From a virus: 61,246 bases of DNA. Numbering within the stretch: position 1 is the first letter of the stretch; the number at the start of each line of letters is the position of its first letter. Below are positions 36,620 through 45,152 of this stretch, piece after piece. The notes below the pieces were generated by a model. The model searched no databases. It had not been told where the DNA came from and saw only the letters and a list, made by a program, of their open reading frames with translations. The stretch lies in IMG/VR virus record IMGVR_UViG_3300044251_000017, positions 1 through 61,246 of that record. The stretch is one strand, 5' to 3'. The translations under genes and the position numbers were made by a program.

Positions 36620-37048
36620 CTACACAGCGCCGAGGTAGGTGAACGAGATGTGGTTCTGATCGTCGGCTGCCTGCGTCATTGTGCCCGAGCCGGACAGGTC
36701 CCATCGCGTCATGATCTGACTGTTGACAGAGAACTCACGGGCGACCGTCACGTTGGGACTGTTGATCAATCCGGACATCGCCATCACCGTGCTCGTGCCG
36801 ATTCCGTTGAGACAGATGTTCAAGGTCGCCGTCACCGAGAACTTCGCGTTGGCTTCGATGATCCACCACCCTGGCGCCAAGAGCTGAAACGCCGTGACCT
36901 TCGGTGTCCCTGACTCGATCGGCAGCACGAGATCCGACCCTTTGCGGGTCGTGTTGTACCAGCCCTGGACGTTCCCCGAGGCGTAGTTGGCAGGGGTTGA
37001 GTTCTGCGTCCCGAGCTGGACATAGCGCGCGACAGCTTCCGCGGTCAT
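36620..37048 (-). CDS. Putative tail-fibre or receptor-binding tip protein, 142 aa
   Basis: A beta-rich protein with VQLGTQNSTPANYASGNVQG, GWWIIEANAKFSVTATLNIC and NHISFTYLGAV, a pattern of small jelly-roll domains found at the ends of tail fibres. ATG 37048 overlaps the SGNH gene stop as ATGA. It lies last in the tail-fibre group, next to the kinase promoter. Confidence 0.6.
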   Translation of the reverse strand: MTAEAVARYVQLGTQNSTPANYASGNVQGWYNTTRKGSDLVLPIESGTPKVTAFQLLAPGWWIIEANAKFSVTATLNICLNGIGTSTVMAMSGLINSPNVTVAREFSVNSQIMTRWDLSGSGTMTQAADDQNHISFTYLGAV

Positions 37049-38352
37049 GCCATCACCAGCCCTCGCGTGAGCAGGTCGGCCATGGCGCGCGCCACCATGG
37101 ACTGCCCCGTGTTGGCCAGGTGGACCCCGGTCGGATCCACCCAATCGTCCGTGGTGTCGGCAGCCTGCGAGGTGGGGAACAGCGGCTGAAGATCGAGGTA
37201 GGCGCACCCCGTGTTGGCCGCGGCAACCGCGCGATGAGCGGCCTTGTACTCTGCCCACGTCGGCGACAGGCCCGGCGCGACATCCCACCGGTCGAAGTGC
37301 GAGCAGATCAGGAATGACATCGGCCGGGTCTGCGCGGCGCGGTACTTCGTAATGATCGCATTGAGGTTCGCCGTGAACGTCGAGATCGAGACGCTGTTGG
37401 CGTAGTCGTTGGCGCCCACGTAGAGCACGATCAAGTCGACGCCGCGGCCACCCTGGTAGCCGTCCAGCTTGGTGAGCGTGCTCGCGGCGGTGTTCGCCTC
37501 GGTGGTGTTGGCGGCGAAGTTGCTGGACAACGTCGCGCCGTACGCCATGTTGAACACCTTGACCCCGCGGCCGGCGTCGCCATCGACCACGTAGAGCTGT
37601 TCGAGCACCGGCGTGCCGCTGATCACCGAGAACTCGACGGTGTACCGGCCGCGCGTCGGGAGCTGCTGGCCGGTCAGGGACACCGAGTACTGCGCGATGC
37701 CGGTGTTCTGCGGGACGGCGGCGTTCTCGGCCCACTTCCCCGTCCGGTTCGGATCGTAGCCACCGGCGTAGATCGAGAACCCGAGCTGCCCGAGCTGCGA
37801 GGCGCCGTCTTCCGTCCACCACATAAACCCGGTGGCGGCGTCCGCGGTGTGCGCGATGCGAGCCCCGGCGTTCAGTTGGAGGATCTTCGCGCCCATCCCC
37901 CGCGTCAGCAGCGTGGTGGTCCCGGAGATCACCCGCCAGGGATCGGGGAACCCGCCACCCGCACCGCAGTACGCGGGCCGGACGTTGTAGCCGCCGATCT
38001 GAGCGGTGTTCATGTATTGGGTTTTGTCGCCAAGGGCGGTGTTCACCCAGTTCGGCCGGGCGAACGACTGCACCCCGTTGAGGAAGTCTTGCAGCTTGAG
38101 GCCCATGTAATCGAAGTAGTTCGTCAAGTCCGGCGACGTGCCGACACCGAGGCCCTGGCCGTACGGGATCGAGTCCCCGACCAGTGCGACGGTCACCTGT
38201 CGCGAGTCGCGTCGTGAGTACGCCTGCCACCACGCGGCGAGCGGGTCCGCGGTGGTGACCCGGCTCAAGTCGACGTACGCCTTGTTGGCCAGCCCCACGG
38301 GCAGCGCGGGCGCGTTGGGATCGGTGGCGCCCCCGACGAAACGGCGGGGCAC
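37045..38352 (-). CDS. Virion-associated SGNH/GDSL hydrolase
   Basis: This encodes 435 residues. VTVALVGDSIPYGQGLG carries the catalytic Ser block (GDS at 59-61), VLYVGANDYANSV the GxND block, and DDWVDPTGVHLANTGQ the Asp and His of the DxxH block, so the SGNH set is complete. The N-terminus (PNAPALPVGLANKAYVDLSR) matches a tail-fibre attachment region and an inserted beta domain lies in the middle. Such enzymes deacetylate or cleave ester groups on host surface polymers during adsorption. GTG 38352 overlaps the upstream stop as TAGTG. Confidence 0.85.
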   Translation of the reverse strand: MPRRFVGGATDPNAPALPVGLANKAYVDLSRVTTADPLAAWWQAYSRRDSRQVTVALVGDSIPYGQGLGVGTSPDLTNYFDYMGLKLQDFLNGVQSFARPNWVNTALGDKTQYMNTAQIGGYNVRPAYCGAGGGFPDPWRVISGTTTLLTRGMGAKILQLNAGARIAHTADAATGFMWWTEDGASQLGQLGFSIYAGGYDPNRTGKWAENAAVPQNTGIAQYSVSLTGQQLPTRGRYTVEFSVISGTPVLEQLYVVDGDAGRGVKVFNMAYGATLSSNFAANTTEANTAASTLTKLDGYQGGRGVDLIVLYVGANDYANSVSISTFTANLNAIITKYRAAQTRPMSFLICSHFDRWDVAPGLSPTWAEYKAAHRAVAAANTGCAYLDLQPLFPTSQAADTTDDWVDPTGVHLANTGQSMVARAMADLLTRGLVMA

Positions 38353-39491
38353 TATCCGATCACCTGAATGATGTAGGCGTTCGCGACGTACCCGTTGGGC
38401 AGGTTGATCGTGAGGTTGTTGAGGTCGGTGCCCGAGGTCGGCTTGTTGTCGACCTCGACTTGCTGGCCGGGGTCCGCACCGGCGCTGCCGAACCGGATGG
38501 TCAGCGTGGGACACAGGTTGTTGAGCGCGTGGTTGATGGTGACCGCGATGAACCCGGACCCGCCCGAGTCCGCCGCACCGACCGTGAAGATTCCGGTGGT
38601 GGCCGTCGGCACGGTGCCGCGGATCTTCCGGCCGACTACGGTCACGTCGATGTCCGCCGAGGCGCCGTCCGTGCCGACGGTCGCCATGCCGATGCCCGGC
38701 TTGAACCCGACCTTGTTGCCCACGACCGTGATGCCGTAGCCGGCTGCGATGGTCAGCGAGAACGGGGCGATCCAGGTCTGCACGTCGGTGTCCACCACGA
38801 TGGCGCCGTTGGTGCCGGTGCCGGTCGCGGTCTGCATGAACAGCGTGCGGGTGGTGCCGTTGAACGCCTCGACTACGGTGCCCGCGACGATCGCACCCGT
38901 GTTGCCGGTGGGCGAGTCGGCCGGGCGCGTCATCGGGACCGCGGCGCCGTTCCACTGCCAGAGGCCATCTTGGACGTGGTTCGTGTTGTTCGTGTTGAGC
39001 ACCCGGTCACCGGGCAGCATGGTCCGGCCGTTGAGCGCGGCGCCGGCCGCGGCGATCACGGCGTTGGCCACCGTGGCAATGTCGGCGTGCTCCTTGAAGT
39101 CCATGCCGACCTGGATGTTGGACAGTGCGGCCTGGAACTGCGCGTACTCGACAGCCTGCCCGCCGGTGGTGGCGGTGGCGAGGCCGCTGAATTGCTGCGA
39201 GTTCATGTTGACCGAGGCGTTCGGCGGGAGCATCGAGGCCCACCGGATGGCCTGGACGGCCGCCGTGAAGTCCGAGATGGTGACCGCGGTCTGCGTGCCG
39301 GTCATGCTGCCGCGGTCGCGCAGGTCGATCGTGGTGCCGCCGATGCGCACCTTGATCGTGGAGTTCGTGGTATCCAGCCAGATCCGACCGTCGACTGGCG
39401 TGCCGCCCGGGCTGCCAGCGATCGCCTCAAGGACGGCGTTCATCCACGGGTGGTTGAGGAAGTCGACGATCGCATCGAATTTGCGAGACAT
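38352..39491 (-). CDS. Tail fibre protein, 379 aa
   Basis: The N-terminus (RKFDAIVDFLNHPWMNAVLE) and GRIWLDTTNSTIKVRIGGTT resemble the anchoring region of actinophage fibres. Gly/Thr/Ala-rich beta segments follow (GYGITVVGNKVGFKPGIGMA, VVGRKIRGTVPTATTGIFTV) and the end is beta-rich. Likely a trimeric fibre joined to the tail tip and working with the SGNH hydrolase. The start is ATG 39491 with AAAGGGGCC upstream. Confidence 0.7.
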   Translation of the reverse strand: MSRKFDAIVDFLNHPWMNAVLEAIAGSPGGTPVDGRIWLDTTNSTIKVRIGGTTIDLRDRGSMTGTQTAVTISDFTAAVQAIRWASMLPPNASVNMNSQQFSGLATATTGGQAVEYAQFQAALSNIQVGMDFKEHADIATVANAVIAAAGAALNGRTMLPGDRVLNTNNTNHVQDGLWQWNGAAVPMTRPADSPTGNTGAIVAGTVVEAFNGTTRTLFMQTATGTGTNGAIVVDTDVQTWIAPFSLTIAAGYGITVVGNKVGFKPGIGMATVGTDGASADIDVTVVGRKIRGTVPTATTGIFTVGAADSGGSGFIAVTINHALNNLCPTLTIRFGSAGADPGQQVEVDNKPTSGTDLNNLTINLPNGYVANAYIIQVIG

Positions 39492-39504
39492 GATCAGGCC
39501 CCTT

Positions 39505-40074
39505 TCAAGAGCAGTAGGCCCGAGCCGGTCCGACCGGGGATAGCCACGTCAGGATGGTGGTGTTCGGGTCCGGGTCCCGGCGCTTGTGCCAGCCGATCCA
39601 GTCGGAATCAGCACCGGGATCGAGGCCCTCGTAAGCTTCGATTACCGGCGGGTAACCGAGGTTGTGCGGGATCGTCCAGTCCCTCGCCGCGGTGTTCTGT
39701 AGCCAGGTGAACCGGCCCGACGGCACGGTGGGCCCGGTGCCCGAGCTGCCGGGCGGCACGTAGACGAGCAGGTCGCGCAGCTGATAGTCCCCGCCGTCCG
39801 GCATCCGAATGGCCCACTTCTCGCCGTCGGGCGCGCACGTCTCGTCTACCAGGTAGTAGGTATCGGCCTGCTCGAACTCGCTGTTGGCGAGGAGGGTGGC
39901 CGTCCAGATCCCGTTGTGGTCGGTGTCGACGGCTTGGCGCTGGATGACCTCGCCTGCGCCGGTGAGCAGGAACGGGTTAAGCGGGGCGATCAGCGAGATC
40001 TTGACCGTGACGTTGTTGAGGCCGCGCCCGGCGCCGTCCATCAACGCGTTGCTCACCGTGCCGCTGATCGCCAC
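39505..40074 (-). CDS. Tail baseplate or fibre-associated protein, 189 aa
   Basis: This has an N-terminal beta sandwich (VTVKISLIAPLNPFLLTGAG and TDHNGIWTATLLANSEFEQA) and a C-terminal segment AARDWTIPHNLGYPPVIEAY, which is common at the ends of phage tail proteins (PHNLGY.P). GTG 40074 follows GGAGGTGG. It overlaps the RusA-like frame by 98 bases at its 5' end. Confidence 0.65.
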   Translation of the reverse strand: MAISGTVSNALMDGAGRGLNNVTVKISLIAPLNPFLLTGAGEVIQRQAVDTDHNGIWTATLLANSEFEQADTYYLVDETCAPDGEKWAIRMPDGGDYQLRDLLVYVPPGSSGTGPTVPSGRFTWLQNTAARDWTIPHNLGYPPVIEAYEGLDPGADSDWIGWHKRRDPDPNTTILTWLSPVGPARAYCS

Positions 40075-40474
40075 TCGCCACCTCCACGATTGTGAGGATC
40101 ACTCTAGGGCGGGGGTCGTTTGCGGGGTCCTCATCTCGCGGAACCACGAGCGAGGACGTGCGGCGGACATACCGCCAGTGATCATCTTTCCAGACACCCG
40201 CCTGGACGAGACCGTCTAACGTGGGTTTCAAGGTGTCACTTATGTTGTCAGCGTCTGCGATGCGCTGCGAGCCCGGATACCAGGCGAGTTCGACATCGGC
40301 GCGACCCACGTTGATCAAGTTCTCGGTGGTGGCCCAGTGCTTGGCGAGGTAGTAAAGATCTTGCTTGACCTGCTTGTAGATCTTGTGTGCCGGTGACCAG
40401 TGCTGCCGGGTATTGGCCGACAGCGGCGGCCGGACGTAGGGGAGGGGGAGTACCCAGGTCCGGCCGCCGGTCAT
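39977..40474 (-). CDS. rusA: RusA-family Holliday junction resolvase
   Basis: The first 125 residues are typical: WVLPLPYVRPPLSANTRQHW, then RIADADNISDTLKPTLDGLV and QAGVWKDDHWRYV with the acidic D74, D76, D80-type cluster of RusA. The enzyme cuts branched DNA in phage recombination or packaging. The frame continues about 35 residues beyond the domain end (after VILTIVEVA) with Arg-rich sequence that overlaps the tail gene by 98 bases. This may be a read-through tail or a small indel. It is oddly placed between holin and tail genes. Confidence 0.75.
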   Translation of the reverse strand: MTGGRTWVLPLPYVRPPLSANTRQHWSPAHKIYKQVKQDLYYLAKHWATTENLINVGRADVELAWYPGSQRIADADNISDTLKPTLDGLVQAGVWKDDHWRYVRRTSSLVVPRDEDPANDPRPRVILTIVEVASGDQRHGEQRVDGRRRARPQQRHGQDLADRPA

Positions 40475-40848
40475 CAGGCAGCCCGCATGTTCGTCACGGT
40501 GCCACCGGCGGCGTTCACCGGTGCCGTGACCTGCGTCCGCACGAACGCCGCGAACGCGGCCGTCACGAGGACCATCACGAGGGACTGCTTGTCCGCGGAC
40601 CAGTGTGCACCGAACGCCAGACCGAGCGCCATGATGGCCTTGATGCCGCCCGAGATAGCGGGCAGCCAGGCGTCACCCTTGACGGCCGCCGCGGTCACGA
40701 GGCCGAGCACGGCGACGGCCACCGCGTTGAGCACGCCCTGCTGATCGGCCGTGAGGTGGAAGAAAAAGCCGCTCACGCCCTGGATGAGCGCGGCCACGAA
40801 CGCCAGGATGACGGCCGGCTCGCGGCCCCAGATCTTAACTACGGTCAT
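40474..40848 (-). CDS. Putative holin, 124 aa
   Basis: Three hydrophobic segments (AVILAFVAALIQGVSGFFF, VLNAVAVAVLGLVTAAAV, LVMVLVTAAFAAFV) flank a central GGIKAIMALGLAFG. It directly follows the GH25 lysozyme gene, so a holin role in membrane permeabilisation is reasonable. ATG 40848. The stop overlaps the RusA start by one base (TGATG). Confidence 0.7.
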   Translation of the reverse strand: MTVVKIWGREPAVILAFVAALIQGVSGFFFHLTADQQGVLNAVAVAVLGLVTAAAVKGDAWLPAISGGIKAIMALGLAFGAHWSADKQSLVMVLVTAAFAAFVRTQVTAPVNAAGGTVTNMRAA

Positions 40849-40893
40849 CGGTTTTCGTTCCCTTGCTGGTAGGTCGAACCGGATACGCGTGGT

Positions 40894-41832
40894 TTACGCG
40901 CACCACACTTGGAAGTCATGGTCAGCCTGGTAGCGCAGCTGGACCACGCGCGTGCCGGAACCGACGGCGATCGGGCCTGGCTGGTCCGGGTTGATATCGA
41001 CGGCATCCCCGATCCGCGTGTACTCGGGGGTGCCTTTGCCGTTGTTGTCCTTGATACCGACGGCGCTGATGACCTTGACCTTGCGGCCGAACCCGGTCGC
41101 GATGTACAGCGAGGTGAAGCCGTTGCACGGCACCGACACGTAGTTGTCGCCGGACAGTGCGATCGTCGGGACGCCGTTCGCGTCCAGCGGGCGCGGCGGG
41201 CAGGTTGCGGGAGCAAGCACGAAGTCGTCCTCTCGGAAGGCGGCCGGCTGGCCGCTCGGGGTGATGGCTGATCGGTCGTAAGGGATCTCGCCCTTGTTGA
41301 GGTCCACGTACGTGCCCGGGATGCCGGGGAGCTGCCCGGAACTGGAGTACTGCCACGTCCGGTAGGGGTTCTTGGGCACGGCGCCGTAGCGAGCGATCCA
41401 GGGCCACACCTCGGGCACGGCCGCACGGACCGCGGGCAGCGTGTAGCCCATCAACGAGTCGTTGGCGTAGAAGACCGGCAGCCGGCCGGCGTCGCGGATG
41501 CGGCGCAGGAAGCGGATGGCGAAGTCCGTCGCGGTCGCGCCCGGCACGAACGGCGCCTCAAGATCGAGCGCCCGACCGAGGTCGCCGAGGTTGAGCCGGT
41601 CCGCCTGCGTGAGCAAGAGGTTGGCCTGCGCGATGGGGTCGCCCGGCTGCCCATAGTGGTAAGCGCCCATGGCCACGCCGGCGAGCCGGCCCGCGGCGCC
41701 GTAGCCCTTGGTCTCGCGCATCGTCATGCCATCGGAGACCTTGACGAAACAGAAGTCCCGACCCGCACCCTTGACCCTGATGAAATCCACCGAAGTTTGG
41801 ATCTTGGTGTAAACGTCGATACCCTCGCTCAT
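40894..41832 (-). CDS. Endolysin with GH25 muramidase domain
   Basis: This encodes 312 residues. EGIDVYTKIQTSVDFIRVKG, then FVKVSDGMT, AGVAMGAYHYGQPGDPIAQA, GRALDLEAPF (Asp90, Glu92), VFYANDSLMGYTLP and TWQYSSSGQLPGIPGTYVDL form the complete GH25 barrel. The C-terminal about 100 residues (from PPRPLDANGVP) are a separate beta-rich cell-wall-binding domain ending in FQVWCA. The enzyme cuts peptidoglycan glycan strands. ATG 41832 overlaps the peptidase stop as ATGA. Confidence 0.85.
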   Translation of the reverse strand: MSEGIDVYTKIQTSVDFIRVKGAGRDFCFVKVSDGMTMRETKGYGAAGRLAGVAMGAYHYGQPGDPIAQANLLLTQADRLNLGDLGRALDLEAPFVPGATATDFAIRFLRRIRDAGRLPVFYANDSLMGYTLPAVRAAVPEVWPWIARYGAVPKNPYRTWQYSSSGQLPGIPGTYVDLNKGEIPYDRSAITPSGQPAAFREDDFVLAPATCPPRPLDANGVPTIALSGDNYVSVPCNGFTSLYIATGFGRKVKVISAVGIKDNNGKGTPEYTRIGDAVDINPDQPGPIAVGSGTRVVQLRYQADHDFQVWCA

Positions 41833-42641
41833 ACGATCACCGGCACCGAGACATCGCCGTGCAGCCCGAGCAGGGTCCGCATGTCGCCGAACCCGATCCA
41901 GGCGAAGCCCTGCTCTGCCCAGTTCTCGCCCCACGAGTTGCAGATCCGGATGGCCTGGCGCTCGAAGTCGATACCCTGGCCGACGATCTGGTGACCGCCG
42001 GCGAGTCCCGTCTCGGGCCGCACGTCCACGACGTAGTCCTCATCGACACGGAACATGCTCTCGAACCACGGCAGCCCGAGCGAGACCGGCGTCACCTGCA
42101 ACAGCCGGGCCAGCGTGTCGAACGAAAAGGCGTGCCGGTACTGCGTGATCAGCTTCCAGTCGCGCAGCGTTTTCATGCTCCACAGTCCGGTGGATCCAGT
42201 GTCCTCGGCCGGATAGCTGCCGGGGATCTGCCGATCGTCGAGCTCGGTCTCACGCCCGTAGAAGCGCAGCACGTCGTCCTCGCTGTAGAGCTTGCTCGTG
42301 CGGTTGAGGCCGGCCTGCCAGGAGAAGTACGGCTCGCTCATCATCAGGCCGAGCGCGGCGTGCGCCGTGCAGCTGCCGGTCTCGCCCTGGTCCCACGGCG
42401 GGATGACCCGCGGGTGGATCACGGTCGCCTGCCGTCGGACGATTCCGCGCACGAGCACGTCCGCGTCGAACGCGCGGGACCGGTCATCGTGGAGCACGTG
42501 CCGGCCGAGGCCGGGCGCCTGCTCGAATCGGTGAAACACCTGCCCCGGCACCGGGTCCACGCCGAGCGTGAAGTCCCTGCCAGGTGTTGCGGGAGGACGA
42601 TCGGCGAGTCCGTCGCCGTCGGCGTCCGTGTGCTGTCCCAT
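41829..42641 (-). CDS. Papain-like (C1) cysteine peptidase in lysis cassette
   Basis: This encodes 270 residues. The active-site pattern is complete: oxyanion Gln85 and Cys91 in PPWDQGETGSCTAHAALGLM, His217 in LAGGHQIVGQGID and Asn235 in RICNSWGENWAEQGFAWI. The N-terminus TDADGDGLADRPPATPG resembles a thrombospondin-type calcium-binding repeat. C1 peptidases of this type occur on mobile elements and phages; next to a muramidase and holin it may cut peptide cross-links or a host envelope protein. ATG 42641 has GAGGTGATGG upstream. Confidence 0.8.
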   Translation of the reverse strand: MGQHTDADGDGLADRPPATPGRDFTLGVDPVPGQVFHRFEQAPGLGRHVLHDDRSRAFDADVLVRGIVRRQATVIHPRVIPPWDQGETGSCTAHAALGLMMSEPYFSWQAGLNRTSKLYSEDDVLRFYGRETELDDRQIPGSYPAEDTGSTGLWSMKTLRDWKLITQYRHAFSFDTLARLLQVTPVSLGLPWFESMFRVDEDYVVDVRPETGLAGGHQIVGQGIDFERQAIRICNSWGENWAEQGFAWIGFGDMRTLLGLHGDVSVPVIV

Positions 42642-42659
42642 TCCATCACCTCGGGCTTG

Positions 42660-42689
42660 ACGATACCGTCTGTCCCCCCGCAACGGGGG
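42660..42689 (-). promoter_or_regulatory. Displaced-palindrome promoter before the lysis cassette
   Basis: C5-GTTGC-G6 lies immediately after the helicase stop, and eight bases on is TATCGT as -10 box. Transcription would start near 42653, giving a short leader with GAGGTG. The palindrome covers the -35 region. Confidence 0.5.
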
Positions 42690-43988
42690 TTAAGTCGCGG
42701 GGTTCCACTGCGACTCGGGGCGGTCGTAGTACTCGTCATTCGGGCGCCAGGGCAACAGGCCGTCGTGCCCCCGGACGAGACCACCCGGCCAGTCGCGTTC
42801 CTCGCGGTGGCCGCGCCAGGCGACCACGTCCGCGTTCTCGCCGTTGTTCTTGTTCCGGCGCAGGCCGACGCCGAACTCGGGCCACCCCATGAACACCGCC
42901 GAGCCGCGGGGGCGCATGAACCGATCGCCGTCCTGTGACTTGCCCTGACCGGCGTGCGCTTCGAGCATCATGGCGCAGTGGTGCCGGGTCCGGATGCCAT
43001 CGAGCACCGAGAGCAGGGCACTGGCCTGGCGTTCGTCGTTGAGGTCCGCGCCCTTGTGCAGCTTGTAGAGCGGCCCGACCATGAGCAAGTCCGGCGCGGT
43101 GTTGCCCACGAACCGTTCCAGCCAGGCGGCATCCGAGCCCTTGAGTAGGTCCAGGCCCTCGGGCCGGAAGTCGATGAACAGCCGCTTGTCCCACGTGATC
43201 GGCGGCAGGCCCATGGCGTCCCGCGTGCTGTTGACCACCCGCGTAATCCGGCGCCACCGGCGACGGGCCTGCGAGGTGCTGTTCTCGCAGTCGAGCACGG
43301 TGACCCGGAACTCCTCGTTGCCGTCTCCGATCGGCGAGGCGAGGAACGGGTGGATGCTCGCGGCGATGCACGCCGTGACCTGCGTGAGGAACTCGGTTTT
43401 CCCGAGCCCCTCCTCGCCGGTGATGATCAGCCGGTCCGTCCGTTCGAGCAGGCCCGGGACGAGCCAGTCCCACTCGTCCACCCCGTTGAGCAGGTCCGTG
43501 AGCGTCGGGGGCTGATAGTCGACGTTCAGCGTCGCGTACGTCACGAGCTCGTCCAGCGTCGAGCGCAGGCGCCCGATCACGTCCGCCATCGGCGTCGGGT
43601 CGCCGGTCTCCCACTCGGCATCGAGGTACTGCATCTGCCGTTCCATCTCCTCGGCGAGGCGACGGCGGCCGTAGAGCTCACAGACCCGTTCGGCGTACTG
43701 CTGCGCGTGGATCGCCGTGTGTAATCCGGAGTAGAGCACGTGCAGCCAGGTGCCATCGATGCGCGAGACGAGTCCGGCGTCCTCGATCTCGGCGAGCACG
43801 GTTACCGGGTCGATGGGAACTCGCTTGATCAGCATGTCCCGCATGATCGAGGCGAGCGCCTGCGCGCGCGGCTGCCAGTACGCCTCGGTGGGAACCGAGA
43901 GCAGGAACGGGGCGGTGGTGTCCGGGCTTGAGAGCATCGAGCCCAAGAGGGCGTTCTCGGTGATGATGTCGTAAGCGTGCTGCGCCAT
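42690..43988 (-). CDS. DnaB-like replicative helicase
   Basis: This encodes 432 residues. An N-terminal DnaB-type helical domain (TENALLGSMLSS, RDMLIKRVPIDPVTVLAEIE) is followed by a RecA-like ATPase with DRLIITGEEGLGKTEFLTQV (Walker A) and DLLMVGPLYKLHKGADLNDE. It would unwind DNA at the phage replication fork. ATG 43988 lies three bases after the initiator-like gene, and the stop touches the palindrome before the lysis cassette. Confidence 0.8.
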   Translation of the reverse strand: MAQHAYDIITENALLGSMLSSPDTTAPFLLSVPTEAYWQPRAQALASIMRDMLIKRVPIDPVTVLAEIEDAGLVSRIDGTWLHVLYSGLHTAIHAQQYAERVCELYGRRRLAEEMERQMQYLDAEWETGDPTPMADVIGRLRSTLDELVTYATLNVDYQPPTLTDLLNGVDEWDWLVPGLLERTDRLIITGEEGLGKTEFLTQVTACIAASIHPFLASPIGDGNEEFRVTVLDCENSTSQARRRWRRITRVVNSTRDAMGLPPITWDKRLFIDFRPEGLDLLKGSDAAWLERFVGNTAPDLLMVGPLYKLHKGADLNDERQASALLSVLDGIRTRHHCAMMLEAHAGQGKSQDGDRFMRPRGSAVFMGWPEFGVGLRRNKNNGENADVVAWRGHREERDWPGGLVRGHDGLLPWRPNDEYYDRPESQWNPAT

Positions 43989-43991
43989 AGG

Positions 43992-44789
43992 TCAGCCCTC
44001 GATTTTCATGCCGTTGCGGGTGGTGGGCTGCGTCCGAGTCGGGTCGTCCGGGCGCCGCGAGGGAAGCTTGGGACCGCCGCGCAGCGTGTTCGCGAGGCGT
44101 TCCTCGGTGAGAGTCCAGCGGTTCTCGGCGATGTAGGCGAGCGCCTTGTCTACGTGGTCGTCCGGGTAGCCGTGTTCGAGCGCCTTGCGGACGATCTTCG
44201 CGAAGGCCGGGACGTTGCCCATTTTCCCAAGACGTTCGTACTGGTTGCCCGCGAGCCTGTTCGCGCGCTTGTTCATCTCGCGGATGCTCGGGTTCTCAGG
44301 CTCAACGACCTGCTTGGGAGGCTCGGGGATCAAGGCTTCTTGTTCGCCCGGCGCGGCAGCGTCGGAAGGTAGTTGTTCTTTCTCTAAAAGATGGTCTCTC
44401 TTTGTTGCGGATTTTCCGGCGTCCGGTTTTTCCGGCGTCCGGGAAATCGGGGTGACGGTCTCCGTCGTGCGGGTTTCCGGGGCGACGGGTATCCGGTGCA
44501 GCACGTAGTCCGAGCCGTCGGCGAGCCGCCCCTTGTCGTCGCGGGCCTGTTCCACCGAGAGATAGCCGAGCTCGCGCAGCTCGCGCAGGCCGGTCTCGAT
44601 GGACTCCTTGCCGTCCTTGGCCGCCTTGCCGAGGAACTCGCGCGTCATGCGGAACCCGGGCTCGTGCGAGGCGAGGTAGGTAACGAGACCCATGGCCTTG
44701 AAGGAAAGCCGGGTGTCACGCACGATGCCGCGAGGGACCATGACCCAACCGGGATCGGCCCAATCGTCGGACAGCCGGATGCCGCTCAT
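43992..44789 (-). CDS. Replication initiator or helicase-loader-like HTH protein, 265 aa
   Basis: The first about 100 residues (MVPRGIVRDTRLSFKAMGLV, FRMTREFLGKAAKDGKESIE, ELRELGYLSVEQARDDKG) form a winged helix as in phage replication protein O and plasmid initiators. A Pro/Glu-rich linker is followed by a C-terminal domain GNVPAFAKIVRKALEHGYPD and AENRWTLTEERLANTLRGG. It sits just upstream of the DnaB-like helicase and next to the hairpin-rich region 44790-45152, so it may bind the origin there. ATG 44789. Confidence 0.75.
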   Translation of the reverse strand: MSGIRLSDDWADPGWVMVPRGIVRDTRLSFKAMGLVTYLASHEPGFRMTREFLGKAAKDGKESIETGLRELRELGYLSVEQARDDKGRLADGSDYVLHRIPVAPETRTTETVTPISRTPEKPDAGKSATKRDHLLEKEQLPSDAAAPGEQEALIPEPPKQVVEPENPSIREMNKRANRLAGNQYERLGKMGNVPAFAKIVRKALEHGYPDDHVDKALAYIAENRWTLTEERLANTLRGGPKLPSRRPDDPTRTQPTTRNGMKIEG

Positions 44790-45152
44790 CGGCCCGCCCG
44801 AGTGAAACTGTCTGGACTGATTGGTACACTCATGCTCAAGTCTCGATCCTTAGTTGAGAGTTGGACCCCTCGACCTTTAGTCGAGGGGTGTTCGCGAGGT
44901 CTTAGCGGAACCGCGCGGACGGGTTGGACACAGTCGGGTCAAGTCGTATGAGCGACGCAAAGACCAACGAGCGGCGGGTACCTACGGGTATCCGCCGCTT
45001 CGTGTTAATCCGGGACCAGTAGCCTCATCGCGGCTAATCCTTCCTGAGTGTGCACAGGATGGGGGCGGCAAGTATCGGGGGGTCGTGACGATCGGCCCCC
45101 CGGTGCGCGCACGCATCCGAGAGGCCGATCATAGCCCCAAATCTCTCCCCCC
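44790..45152. other. Gene-free region with stem-loops, candidate replication origin
   Basis: Three stems are visible: ACCCCTCGAC/GTCGAGGGGT (44865-44889, perfect ten-base arms), GCGGCGGGTACC with GGTATCCGCCGC (44971-44998) and CGGGGGG/CCCCCCG (45076-45102). A sigma-70-like pair TTGGAC, 17 bases, TATGAG occurs on the plus strand at 44925-44953. No convincing gene is present. The position next to initiator and helicase genes favours an origin or its control region. Confidence 0.45.

Noticed and set aside
44948-45022. A 24-codon plus-strand frame (MSDAKTNERRVPTGIRRFVL...)
   Set aside because: It overlaps a stem-loop, lacks a ribosome site and uses the -10 box as its start; more likely part of a regulatory region.
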